From positions 1,542,001 to 1,606,000 of the forward strand of contig CM035319.1 of assembly GCA_000497125.2 (NCBI GenBank): 64,000 nt of DNA, read 5' to 3'. Numbering within the stretch: position 1 is the stretch's first letter; each line of letters starts with the position of its first letter. This document shows positions 12,001-25,039 of this stretch, in pieces. A program made the position numbers and the translations under genes. Source of the DNA: Spironucleus salmonicida (taxonomy: Eukaryota; Fornicata; Diplomonadida; Hexamitidae). The notes under the pieces are model-generated. The model saw nothing but the letters and a program-made list of their open reading frames with translations. It had not been told where the DNA came from and ran no database searches.

Positions 12001-15000
12001 TACTACTATCGAATTATCTTTTCTTATAAGGTAAACAGGACTTTCGTTTTATCTTTTATTACGTTATAACTTCTTCTGACAGAATATTATAATCTTATGT
12101 TTATAGCATAATATGAGATTTTAATAAATCTTATAACGTTTATTCGGTGAGAATTTCTGAATCAAAATAATTGCCACTGATAACAACATCTAAATACTAA
12201 CTGATACTAGAAAGTCCATAGATTTCGTAATATCTTTTCCTTATCTTAGAAAATGACTAATAATGCTAACTGATATTAATTTTTGCTTATTAAAACAAGT
12301 TTTAAAATAATGAGGCAGAAATGAGGAAGTCTCTTCTTATCAATAAAACAAGAACTGAATTAAGTGAAAAAACAATTAAGGGAATTATTGATCCAAAAAT
12401 AACTATTTTAAAGATAAACTTGAATATAAATAATGTATGCTCTTATATTAAGATTAAATTTGAAGTAATAGGAAAACAATAACTAATAAAATCTATGTAC
12501 GCTTGATCTGATGTATTAACGAAATCTTTCGAAATATCTTCTGATAATAATACAGCTTTAAGTAAAAAATGACTAGTCTATTATGTTGGATAATTTTGAA
12601 TATCTTTTTGATAGATAATAGATGGTTTGAGGTTATTAAGATTATCATGCAAAGTAGATTAAATATTATTTGATAATACACGTAATCTAATAAGTAGTCT
12701 TTAAAACTGATAATTAATATGTTATCCTGATTTTAAAACTTCCATAATTTTTATAAAAATTTAATTTTATAGTTATTAATGTAAATATTAACTAAGAATA
12801 TCGGAATAGGACTCAATCTATTAAAATACACTAACTTAGTCCATAATTGAGCCAGTGATTACTCCTATTAAAACAAGTGAAAATATTATCAATAATAAAA
12901 TGAATATATTAATATTAAATATTTTAATCTATTTATTTCCTAGTTAAAAATGGTTTAAATCGCTTTGAAGCTTACATTTTTCGTCTGGTCCATATGTTAT
13001 ATTTTCCTACAATGTACTTCCTTTTTAAATTTATCCAATAGAAACTGGATTGGTATTTTATTCAAAGGTTCTTTCTTAAACTTAATTTACTTGATGAGTT
13101 ATAACAATTTAGGGCTCTTGGTTGAATCGTTTTTTCATCACAAAGTAATTTGGCTAGTAATGATTTATTATCTTATAACTTTAGTCACCTTCAACAACTA
13201 AAGCAGCTTGTCCATCCTAAAATCTAGCTCTAAACAATTGGTATTTATGATATAAAGAATGATTTAGTGTGGATAAATGAAAGTATCTATTTGCTGCACA
13301 CTAAAAAACATCATATAAAAATAACCCAGATGATAACTATTTAGCACTGGCAATATTTTTGTTAAATTATAAAAATGAATCTTTTAATTAAAATATGTGA
13401 TTCAAGATTTCAATCTATGAAAGATTTTGGTCGTACAACCAAAATTATGCAAACTGTTTATCTAACTCATCCCACTAAGACAAGAGTCGTTGAATATTAC
13501 CCGTTTAATTAGCACTAACAACTTACATATTGATTCTAGATTCCAACTTTATATACTTTAAAGTTCTTTATTACTTCTTTTTTACCTCACGCATTACTTC
13601 TTATAAATGAGTGCTTTAACCTAATATTTTCTCTATTATGTTTTAGTATATGAATTAATATTAATTGAATTTTTTTGTTTTCTCATCTTTAGTCTAATCA
13701 TCATCTACTTCAAATTATAAATTAAATTAATCTTAAGCCTCTTGAATATTATTTAAGCAGTACCGAAGTGTAATAATATAGTTCAATTTTATAAACTAGC
13801 TATTTGAGAATTTAGCCTCAGCTATAAATGCTAATTGTTTGATATATGGGATCTAAATCTATTATTATCTAAAAATATTCTAGATATGTAGGCCTTCAAA
13901 ATAACTATCAGCATAAAAATTAGTGTACTCATCAACTATATATTTTGATACAATACAAAAATCTAATGGTGTTATAAATCTAACTTTAAGATTTACTTTA
14001 TCTCCATTTTTACTTCGTTACTAAATTTGTTTAATAAAATTCTAAGCAGTTATAAACCCTGCTAAATCATTTTAATCTTAGTTAACAAATTATAAGCCGT
14101 AAATATTTTAAAATTTGTATGGAATTTCAATCTAAAATTTAAAGATTTTGGCTGAAAAAACTTCTAGCTTATATAAGAAGCTCGACCCTAAAAATGAAGA
14201 AACAGCACCCCATATTAAATTAAAAATAAACTTAAAACCACTCTCTACGAACTATACAAATAAAATCCACAAATTAGGAATATAACAAAAATCTATATCA
14301 AAAGTTTAATCTGCAGCTTTATTATGAGCTCTTCTTCTTTATGCAACTAACCATGTTAATGCTGAATCAATTAAATACGAAATCCTAGTATGTGTAGCAA
14401 TAAAGAATAGAAAAAATAATATTGTTTAGATAAATCCATTACTAATACAAGTACCAGCTTCAATTCCTGACCATAATGAATTCAAAATTTAGTCATTAAT
14501 AACTGGCACAAAAAATAAAAAGATTGCACACAACAGTTTTGTTATCAGATAAACAAGTGAATAAATAGATTTTTATGAATGAAAAGCACAAAGAGACTAA
14601 ACAAAGTGCAGAAAAAGAATAAACAACCAACAACCACCAGAATTAAGTTGAGTTGATTTAGGAGAAAAATCATCTTACGTGACAGTAATTGCAAAAATAA
14701 TTATGGTTATAACAAATATTATAAACATTAGTATGTAAAATATCATTAATACAATATTAGCTAATTAATCTAGGCAAAAATATTATACCCATGCACACTT
14801 TCCATATAGAATTGTAAAAGGCAATGATATATTTAATATTGGTTATATCCCTAATAAAGAGATGATAAAGAGATAACTATATAAGTGTGATGTTGTCTTT
14901 GGCGAAAACCATTTTTAGAATATTGAAAAGCATGATAATATAGCTGATACATTGATAAACAATAATACAATTGATCCTAAGAACTAAAACACTAAAGTGG

Positions 15001-15289
15001 CATCGGCTGATGATTATGGTTTAATAAAACTAAATAAAACATAATCTCTAATTTTCATTTAATATGATGATGTCAAAGTATATAATTATGATAAATTAAC
15101 AAAAATTATTAGAAAAATAAACATAAGTCTCGGTATCTAGATAGCTGGAGCTAATAAAAATGAATTAGATAGCATTACTAAAGTGGAAAATGCGTAGTTA
15201 ACTTATAATATATAATTTTAGTATTCAATAAATATAAATTAAATATCTTATACTGACTTTGCTATACGCAACAACTCAACTATTTGCAT
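9062..15289 (-). CDS. Giant polytopic membrane protein, Tmc (tiny macrocysts)-like
   Basis: One uninterrupted frame of 2,075 residues, the largest gene here. Residues 1-340 hold about eight membrane segments. A soluble helical region (340-780) includes RRRAHNKAADQTFDIDF and a Glu/Lys-rich helix. Single or paired membrane segments recur near residues 796, 986, 1110, 1426, 1453, 1743, 1800 and 2030, separated by long Asn/Gln-rich loops. Tiny-macrocysts-type proteins of ciliates and trichomonads share an N-terminal membrane bundle followed by a soluble block and scattered membrane segments, which is why I suggest that family. No enzymatic domain is visible. A sensory or signalling role at the cell surface is inference. 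Confidence 0.7.
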
Positions 15290-15968
15290 AGAAAAAAATG
15301 TATAATATCAATATACACAGTTATAATTAAAAACTTTAATTTAATTATTGCTATCTCCTCATCCATTTACTTAATTAATCACTATAATAATTTTATACAT
15401 AAAATAATTATATAATTATAAGATTATTTTAAAGAAATTTTGCTGATAGTAGGCTTATTATGGGTAAGCAAAAAAGATAATAATTAGTAAATATAATAAT
15501 TCTGTCCTGAATAATTGATTTCTAAAAGTTTAAAGAAGTCCAGTATTAAATTAATAATTATATAAATTATATATATGTCATATAATTAACTTATATAATG
15601 ATCTAGTTTAATCGATATTCCGATTGTTAAATATTATGCAGAATTGGTAGTTGCGAAAATTTGAATTATTTTTTCTAATGTGAGTAGTTAAAAGAACGAT
15701 ACAGAATTGATAGAGTCTAAAATATTTGTTTAAACTAATTTCCAGTTGTTTATCTTAATATAACATAGTTTGTCACAGCTAAAGATTGCTTACCTGTTGA
15801 TAACTTTGATAAAACTTACCTGTTTTATAGTTTATGTTATATTTTCTGCATTTCAGGGATAATGTTTGCTATGTTCCATTTACGCAAGAAATCTTATTTT
15901 TACTAATAAGAAGGTGAAACATAAAAATGATATTATTATATTGCTATAAAATAATTTTTTTATTTGAA
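15290..15968. other. Gene-free AT-rich gap between giant membrane protein and MYST gene
   Basis: About 680 bp between two divergent starts, much longer than the usual 40-130 bp. Chance frames of 140 or more codons occur on both strands but lack recognisable motifs. The gap must hold both promoters. It contains TTACCTG at 15790 and ACTTACCTG at 15814, of unknown meaning. No RNA gene could be supported. Confidence 0.4.
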
Positions 15969-17120
<1,152 letters not shown>

Positions 17121-17191
17121 TTAAAAAATTAAAAATTATACCAAATTATGAATATTATATTTATTAAATAATTATAATCTATACTAACCAA

Positions 17192-18727
17192 ATGCCGTGC
17201 TTCTAAAAGAAATCAAAATATCAACAGTTATTTTTATAAATCTTTTAGAAGGAGTAAAACATATTAACAATTAGGTTTCGAAATCTAAATCGTCTTATAG
17301 ATTATGCTACTTATAATCCTGATTAAACTTAAAATATATGTATTCTTTTTTAAGATAAACTACTGAAGGCAGATAAGAAACTTTAATCTCAAAAAATAAA
17401 AACTATCTCATAAGGATTAAAGATCTTTCTTACTTCTATACCGGTAGTGAATATAGGAGCAAAAAAAGAGCTTGTATTACTTTTTGTCAATATGTCAGAG
17501 TTAACCTAATCTACTGAGGTAGTTTCTTATATTTCTAAGTTATTTCTACCATAATAAGAGTCAAAGATACTTTTGTAACGAATTATTTCTGACTTACAAA
17601 AATTTGGATCCTCTTCAGAAGATTTTAAGCTTAGAGCGGAATTATATGATATTTGTTACAATATTTAATAAAATTTAGCTGTTGATGAAATAGCTTATTA
17701 CTTATTTACTGAAATTGTTTTATATGCTTCTTAAATCATACAACATTAAGTATGTGAATAGATGATTGTTCCTATTCTGGAAAAGTATTTTAATTTTTAT
17801 TAATAAAATTGTTCATATAATATAGTTTCCTTTTTCCCAGTTATTTTAGAAAAATTTATTATAATTTCTAGTTAGCTACCAGACTGGAATATAAATTTTA
17901 TATAAGTTGTTCATAAAGTCCAATAATAAATTAATGAGAATCACAAGCTTGATATAAAAATTGATTAATAAGCGTATGATATGGCATTAAATATATACTA
18001 TAGGCTAGTTAATAAGTTGCATTAGTCTTCTTTTATATGGCTATATAAAACTGCATTAGATCTTACAATAATTGATGATATATTATACTAAACAATTTTA
18101 GAAAAATTTAGAATTTCCAATTTAGTTACATAATTTGAACTTCTAAAGCGAATGCCGGAAGATTTTATTAATTAAAAACGAACAAAGAATTTATAAAAAT
18201 TATTATATGAAATTTTAACATCAAAAAATTCAATCGAACTAGTTATATCTTTTATTTAGCGGTGTTTTATAGTTGATACAAAAAATTAATTGCAAGAATT
18301 ATTGGTAAACGCCATTTAAATGTCTCTTAATTCGTATTAATTACCAAAAAGATAAACAAGACTTTATAATGCAGTTTTAGCTTTTTCTAGCTATATAGAT
18401 TTTTCGTTGAGTTATTAACAATTCTTTGAAGAAATTTCCAGCTAACGTGGTAGCGATTGGAACCTATTATATAATCATTATTTTGATTTGCTACCTGAAA
18501 ATCACCTAGACAGCCTACTTTTTTATATTAAATTATTCCCTATCTTCGGATACTAGAAATAGGATAAAATTTGCTCATAGATTTGTAAACTAACGTCATC
18601 AAATGAAACCAATCTTCTAGGCAACCTTGAAATCTGTTGGGGTGATGTTAAATCTTAAATTATAACGAATTATAATAAATCTAAATAATAGAATTGGTGG
18701 GAAATACTTTTGGATAATTTTAAGTGA
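17192..18727 (+). CDS. Hypothetical alpha-helical (HEAT/ARM-like) protein
   Basis: A 511-residue protein made almost wholly of amphipathic helices about 15-20 residues long, as in HEAT/ARM solenoids, with a basic N-terminus (MPCFQKKSKYQQ). No catalytic motif and no membrane segment. Probably a scaffold; not recognised beyond that. AATATTATAT at 17151-17160 lies about 40 bp before the start. The stop reads AAGTGAAT, an exact AGTRAAY match. Confidence 0.7.
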
Positions 18728-18757
18728 ATATTATATAATAATTTATTGTCAATAAAA

Positions 18758-19705
18758 ATGCAAAAAATTAATTTGATATTTGAGGAAACTACAAACTTTT
18801 CAATTAAAGTAAGCAATCAAAACTACGAACATAATTTTTAAAGTTAAGAACCTGCAAACTCCTATGAGTTCATATGGTACGTTAATTTGAATACTTTTAA
18901 GATTAATTTACAAGACCAAAGCGGATTACCTTTAAATTTTACCTAAACAACTTAAACTACGTATACAACAACTTCATTTTATGCATTTTCAGATCAACCT
19001 TTTATGTTATCTAATATTAAAGGTACAAAATTTGAAATCTATGCTAATGATCCAAAAATTTAAGTTAAAACGTATGAAATCACATATAATGGTATCGGAA
19101 CTGCCGTAGGTGAAGTAGAACAACAATAATTCATCATTTCTAGATGTGACCCTATGCCGTATAATAACATCAAAACACTTACATTTTCTAACGTAGAAAT
19201 ATCAGAAATATTTGACTTAAGAATCGTATAATAATCAATAAATGTAAAGCTCAATCCAGCTCACTCAGTCCCTATTTTCAACACTCATACACTCTTCCTA
19301 ACGCCTGCAAAACGGTCCCAAATCTTCACATTTCTTCCCAATAACGTAAGTTCTAAAATTGACAATTTTGAAAATCTTGTGCCATCAAATCAATTGTTTT
19401 CGCTCAACCAACTAAATTTACTTCACTAGAAACTCCTCCAAAAGCATCAAATTGCTCTAGAAATAGCGAATTCGCGCGCTGCTGCGATCGCAAATTCTGC
19501 TATTTCAGCGCAAAAATTTACCTCAAAAATGACGCAGGAGCTCGAAAACCTACCAAATTCAGACCTTTCACGGGTCATAATCGAGCTATTTGGGGCATTG
19601 CGCTACGGCAAACCTGGTGATCTCGCCAAGAATCGAGCATTTCTGCGAGAGCAGGAAACCCTCATTTAGACCTTAGAACGCGTCATCTCGACCCTCTCAG
19701 TCTGA
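18758..19705 (+). CDS. Hypothetical beta-rich protein with helical C-terminus
   Basis: A 315-residue protein. Residues 1-210 are beta-rich with Thr/Asn-rich strands. Residues 215-315 are helical (LNLLHQKLLQKHQIALEIAN, then an Ala-rich helix). GC content climbs sharply over the last 300 bases, and there Gln shifts towards CAA/CAG. AATATTATATAATA at 18727-18740 begins within the previous stop and lies about 30 bp before the ATG. Its last 9 bases overlap the 3' end of the convergent gene. Not recognised. Confidence 0.7.
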
Positions 19706-20041
19706 ATGCTCCGATTCTGAGCTGAAGATAATTGCCCGTTTGTGCTCTTGCGGCTTGAAAGTCGCCTTTTTGACGAAAATTTTGGTCTGCTTGTTGTTCA
19801 AGAGCTGGATTTTGGTCAAAATTTGCTAGCTTTCTGTACTGAAATTCTCTTTTGTAGGGCGGATTGCAGGGAGGTGGCAGAGTGCGTGGGTGGGGTTTAG
19901 TGGTCGAATCGAACAGTTTTCGGGGTTTGGAGGGCCGAAAAGACTGGAGTTTTGGAGGTAGTTTGAGAGCGGTTTTTGGGGTAGCGGGTAAAAATTTTCA
20001 TGCTGGATTAGCGAATTCAGGTATGGTGTGAGATCTTTCAT
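19697..20041 (-). CDS. Small hypothetical protein in GC-rich patch
   Basis: A 114-residue basic protein rich in Pro, Asn and Ser (KPLSNYLQNSSLFGPPNP, later a Lys-rich helix), ending ESEHSD. The gene sits in a GC-rich patch with its convergent partner and overlaps that gene's 3' end by 9 bp, so each stop codon lies in the other's coding sequence. Only one Gln codon is TAG. Unrecognised; a small nuclear or RNA-associated protein is possible. Confidence 0.6.
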
Positions 20042-20586
20042 TTTTGAGAGGGTTGTGATATTTATTTGAGATATAAGCTAATTGTAATTTTGCTACGATT
20101 TAAATGATTATTAAAGCAATAATATATTATTATATATCATATATCAATTTTGGTGAAATGATTTTTAGTTAATAGTTTTTACAGTTTAGTGAATAATACA
20201 AACTTACAATTCTGGTATTTCAAGTAACAAAAAGAGTCATATTTTATTGGTTAGTAACAGTAAATATAATGATTTTGCCTATAAAATAATGCAATTATCG
20301 ATTTCAAAGATACATTATAGCTTTTTTAATAAAATATATTCTAAATATATTTATTAGCAATTTGCCTGGTACGAATCTGTGCAGTAATTTGTATTATCAT
20401 TGATAATATAATTAATTTAACATCTCTAATATTCACTTTACTAGTGAATTTTTAATAAACTATGAGAATAATTAAATAATTATATGCTACGATTAAAGAT
20501 TTGTGAATAAAAAGTTTCAAATGGTATAATTGTATGATAATCTAATTTAGCATATAAATTTATTCTATACATATTAAACCCCCTCA
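20042..20586. other. AT-rich gap with a doubtful minus-strand frame
   Basis: This 545-bp gap lies between two minus-strand genes. A minus-strand frame at 20137-20553 could encode 138 residues starting MLNQIIIQLYHLK. Its composition (Ile, Leu, Tyr, Lys, Asn) is what random AT-rich DNA gives and no motif is visible. I lean towards non-coding promoter and 3' sequence. Confidence 0.3.
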
Positions 20587-21291
20587 TCAATCACTATCAC
20601 AGTCTTCAACCTCTGGGAATTTTTCCTAAACCTTTCTTAATTCGGTTAATCCATCCTTCTTAAACGAGCCCTATTAGTTAATAACGACTACTTCAATTCC
20701 CTTCAATTCTTCACCAAAAGCTTTTTAAAGACCTCTAACTGCGATTTCCACTAGTTTTTCCTCTGTGGCATGGACGTCGTAATTCTTAACCAAAAAAGCG
20801 TTTGCTGCTTGAGCATTTCTTCCAATTGCATAAGCCTTGAACTTCCTATACTCAGCAGATGGATCGGTGTAAAAAATAAATGCTTCTTCTTCAATACCAG
20901 CAAAGAGCAACCCAGCACCATGGGGCCTTGATGACGAAATTTACGTACGCTACTATGCTTAAGAAGCCATATCCTACACAAGATTCAAAATTGGTAATTT
21001 TGTGTTGTACTAGAGTACATACTCATCGGAAAGGTCACGTGCAGTCTATACATCCTTCTTAGCATCTGAATATATTCCAGAGACAGCTACATAGATATTC
21101 TATTAGATTTCAAATATTTTTGGTTGAGGAATCGCAAGTTTCGAAATTGAAGAAGTTGCCGCAGCTAAAACAACAGTCTAACCAACTGCAATGGCAACTA
21201 TTGGCGAACCCTATTTTGGAGCCTCTTATGCATACAAAACTTAGTAGACTTTACCAGTTGAATCATAGGTTGAGACATCAGAGTCGTACAT
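20587..21291 (-). CDS. 20S proteasome alpha subunit, alpha-6 (PSMA1/Pre5) type
   Basis: A 234-residue component of the 20S core outer ring that gates substrate entry; alpha subunits are not proteolytic. The N-terminus YDSDVSTYDSTGKVYQVLYA matches the alpha signature, and the following QEAPKQGS resembles the AxEAVKQGS of alpha-6. Further on: RPHGAGLLFAGIEE, FIFYTDPSAEYRKFKAYAIG, and an acidic C-terminus ending EDCDSD. Slightly shorter than yeast Pre5. Nearest relative alpha-6 rather than another alpha type is a judgement by eye. Confidence 0.9.
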
Positions 21292-21405
21292 TTTAGAGGA
21301 TTATGAGATAGTAATTATAATATATAATAAAATTATTATATAGTTAAAATATTAAGCGATTCCAATTTACATAATTATATATAGGAAACAACCGTAAATA
21401 GTTAA

Positions 21406-23091
21406 ATGGATGACATACCTACTATGTGGGAAACTCGAAATCTAAGAATTTTATATGAAAAATCAAATGAAGATGATGAATAATCTTAAGGAAAAATTGT
21501 TTAATCTAACACATCTTACTATAGGCTTGGTCGGTTAATGGGAAAAGGCGCATATGCAAAAGTTTTCTCATGTGTAGACATTAATAACGGATGCCTTTAT
21601 GCTGTTAAGGAATATTTCGGATTAACATCTGGATAAGAATCATAAGCATTATTACTCCTTAATACAATGCCGCATTTTGGCGTTCCTTAATTTAAAGAAT
21701 GTTTTGAATTTGAAGGGAAAAGTTATCTTATAATGTATCTGATTGCTGGATGTTCAGTAGAATCTGTTTTATAAAATTGTAAACTGAAAACGGAATATAT
21801 TCCAGTAGTTCCTGTCTAGTTAATGAAAACTATTTTACGATAATTACTTGTTACTTGTCGTTTCATTCACTTTCGAGGTGTGGCCCATCAAGATATTAAA
21901 ATTGATAATATCTATATCATGGATGGATCAAGACTTGTCCTATTAGACTTTGGATAAGCATTTATCATGTAAGAATAGAATTATCTAGATTAAGCTTAAC
22001 TCATCGGAAATCTTGCATTTATGCCTCCAGAAGTACTCATTAATACAAATATTATTGGTAGTTCATTTTAAGATGCTAATTAGATGAACATTACCTTTCA
22101 TGCTAAAGAGAAAATTTCGGCACTCATCAAAAATAATAAATCTATGAATAAATCAAATAATATATCGTTTAGTGATGAGGCCAAAATACCAAGATATCAT
22201 CATGTTTAAACTCTGTTTGATAAGAGTAGACACTCAATTTCAACAGAAGAATAATCCTAACCTACAAAAGTATGGATAAATGCACTCACTAGAATGTTTA
22301 AATTCGCAACACCTTCATATGATTTCGATAATCTAGAAATAGTTCTTAATGAAAATCGCTAGTTCATAGACAAATAGCTTACTTTTTCAGATAATTACCC
22401 TATATAAGAAGATATTAAAAATATTGAGATCACCACAATTTCAGAAAAACTTTCGCGAGAATAAATTCATATTTTTAATAAAAAGTTAGCCATTGATGCA
22501 TGGTAGGTGGGAATAAATGCTCTAATTTTACTCCTAGGAGAATATCCATTTAGGGGTCTTTAGCAATACGAAACTATACCTGCAATTCAAATTCTTTCTG
22601 CTAGTATTAAATAATAATTAGATGAAACTTTATAAAATATAGTCGGTATGAATTGCGATTTTACATTTTATGAAAACTAGATTAACTAAAATAAGAAAAC
22701 ATAATATCAAATTGCTCCTGGCCCATTGCCTTAAAATATCCCTTCTGATTTATTTTTACTAATAGCTGGGTTTTTATATCCAAATCCTCAAGTACGATTA
22801 ACTATAACAGAGGCATTAGGATGTCCTTTTATTGAGGCCTACCAAACATATAAAGAGGAATAAGGGAATTTAGGTATTGGAATGGAGCCATCAGAAAAAT
22901 TTGAGCCAATTTTAGCAAGTTTGAGTCGGATGGACAAAATAGTAGAGAGCTCTACTACTATTAATACAGCAAATAGTAATTTATCTTTTCCAGATGAAGA
23001 ACCTGTTATTTGCGGACATTAATCACGCCGTTTGGAGAATGAAATTCCCCCAATGGTTGAAGACAGCGGAACTGACTCAGATTCATTTTGA
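21406..23091 (+). CDS. Divergent protein kinase with HRD-to-HQD change and large insert
   Basis: A 561-residue Ser/Thr-type kinase. Gly loop LMGKGAYAKVFS, catalytic Lys in YAVKEYF, catalytic loop VAHQDIKIDNIYI (about 159-171; Arg of HRD is Gln, here a genuine CAA codon), DFG at about 182, and MPPEV at about 208 for APE. A roughly 150-residue Asn/Ser-rich insert separates this from the helix-F block AIDAWQVGINALILLLGEYPF (about 362). The metal and proton-transfer Asp are kept, so it may be active, but activation-loop control is unlike RD kinases. Subfamily unclear. Confidence 0.88.
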
Positions 23092-23385
23092 GTAGTGATG
23101 TATTTTTCTTTCGCTAAGACCAGTTCTAGCATTTCTATATAACAATATATAATTCTTAAAACTTTATTCACTTGAAGTATTTTTAAAGCACTAAAATATT
23201 TTACTCCAATAAGGCTTAATAATGTTGAGCTTTTTTCTATTAATTAGCTATATATGACTCATAAACACACTAAATTAATATAGCATTTATTTAAATTATT
23301 TTAAATACCTATTGCTCTATATTCATTTTGACTATAATCTATTATATTATAAATAAATATTTAAATATTTTTCCACTTTACAAAC
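23092..23385. other. Intergenic AT-rich spacer
   Basis: This 294-bp spacer separates two plus-strand genes. It opens with AGTAGTGA just after the kinase stop, a likely 3'-processing signal. No gene or RNA is visible. Confidence 0.4.
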
Positions 23386-23919
23386 ATGAACTAGGCTATT
23401 TCATAATTGTAAGTCTTGCTTGAACAAAAATTAAAGCTTTAAGGGGTAGAGCTATGTGTTAAAGCCAGAGAACAAGATCAAAACTTCTGGATATAGATAG
23501 AGAAAGAGTCAGGAATATCAAATATTTAAAAAGTATTTGAAAAAGTTGAAGACAAGCTTTATGTAACTATAGCATAAAAACAGACTTTAATCATCAGGGC
23601 TTTTGTTATATAAAATTTAATTGAAACTGGAGATTTTAATAAATTGAAAACTTTAACTAAGGATGATTCTTTCAAAATGTCTTAAGAGTTAGTAAAGCTT
23701 TATAAAGATTTACCTCAACATTTATCCTAAAAAATTATTTTTAAAATTTTATTGGGGTTTATATAGGATTGTAAATATAAATCCGTTTTAGATATACTAC
23801 ATAATGAAAGAAAATCTATTACTGCCGATAGATGTCCAAACTGTGATGTTCCTATATATCATGAATAAATCTAAATTATACTGGAATAAATTTCGAAAGG
23901 TAAGAAAAATGAAAAGTGA
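23386..23919 (+). CDS. Small hypothetical protein with C-terminal CxxC
   Basis: A 177-residue helical protein (MNQAISQLQVLLEQKLKLQ, then paired helices) ending with a single CPNC pair in RCPNCDVPIYHEQ. A full zinc finger would need a second pair, which is absent, so it may be a half-site or dimeric zinc site. The helices with a terminal CxxC recall C-terminal tails of Vps-type tethering subunits, but this is weak. Confidence 0.6.
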
Positions 23920-23962
23920 TATACTTAATTATATTTAAAATATTATAAATATTGATTAGAAA

Positions 23963-25039
23963 ATGAACGACAGTTATGACTAATAAGATGACTATTATAA
24001 ACTAATTATCTATCACGATCCTACTAAGCCGGTAATAACAATAAGTGTGATAATTTTGATATTAACGTTTCTTTACATTGTACATAAATTGGATAAAAGA
24101 AGTTTTAAAATTAAAAAATTAATACTTCATGATACACAGTTCAAATAAATTGTTATGAATATCTTTAAATAAAAGTAAAATGTTCTTAACTAAAATTTGA
24201 ACTCTATTTAACTACCTTTTAAGCTTATCTTAAAAAAATTATCTACTGTAGCTGAGTTGGCACCTGAAAATTATTAACACACAATAATTTTACTTCCACC
24301 GTTATTATAAACACATTTATCAGTTGAAATTTAAAATACGTGTTAATTACTGTTTAATGAAAATTTCAGAATAATTGTTGTCATCTAGCCTGGTCTTTTA
24401 AACGAATTGAATAGTAATTAGATACTTGATCATGATTTTTTATAATTATAAGAACTTTTAGATGCAATTTAATCATATCCTAATAGCTATCTTTTAGGAT
24501 TTGAAAGTGGAGCAATAAAAATTTTTGAAGTTATTTAAAGAAAAGATATAAACATCAATAAATGTTGTATTATTAACTGCCCATTTGATTGGTTAAGCTT
24601 CATTCCTAGTAATATTGATGAAGTATGGAACTTAAATACTGGTAAGTAACTTAAAGAGTACTATCTACGTAACTAGAAATACTTTTAAAAATTTCCTATA
24701 GAACTAGAAAAATTAGATAAATTTTTAGATTAACCATCTTTTACTGGATTTGATGATTGTTTTTGGTGCTCTAAGTATGAAATGAATAACTTAGAAGAAT
24801 TGTATTAACATTTAATAGACCCACAATAGTTTGATAATGTATTATATCCTACATTAATTATAAATGCATATAACTCACCTATTACTAGTTCATATATTAA
24901 TAAACTAGATATCTATGCTAATGACAATGTAAACTATATACTAACTAATAATGGTCAATAAAATGCTATTAACACATACAATGAAGATTTATTCATTATT
25001 TTAGTTTAATAGTGGTTTAATTTTATTGAACAAGAATGA
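23963..25039 (+). CDS. Membrane-anchored alpha/beta-hydrolase-like protein, nucleophile lost
   Basis: A 358-residue protein with one N-terminal membrane segment (PVITISVIILILTFLYIVH, about 23-42). The rest resembles the YheT/ABHD1-3 branch: an oxyanion-side strand FRIIVVIQPG, the elbow region YLLGFESGAIKIF, then FTGFDDCFW and YPTLIINAYNSPI, matching the FDD...PTLiiNAxDDPi blocks. In the elbow the expected GxSxG reads GFESG, so the Ser nucleophile is replaced by Glu, and the DDPI acid is changed too. Likely a pseudoenzyme. AAATATTATAAATAT at 23938-23952 precedes the start. Confidence 0.6.

Noticed and set aside
14640-15460. Plus-strand frame resembling a loop-rich membrane transporter
   Set aside because: It contains TGA and lacks continuity, while the minus-strand giant membrane protein runs through the region without interruption up to its ATG at 15289.
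15786-15830. TTACCTG and ACTTACCTG, identical to the 5' end of U1 snRNA
   Set aside because: Downstream sequence shows no U1-70K loop, Sm site or stem layout, and a 9-base match is expected by chance in places.
15540-15851. Minus-strand frame of over 100 codons upstream of the giant membrane protein
   Set aside because: Composition is that of random AT-rich DNA with TGA-only stops, and it runs into the next gene in another frame.
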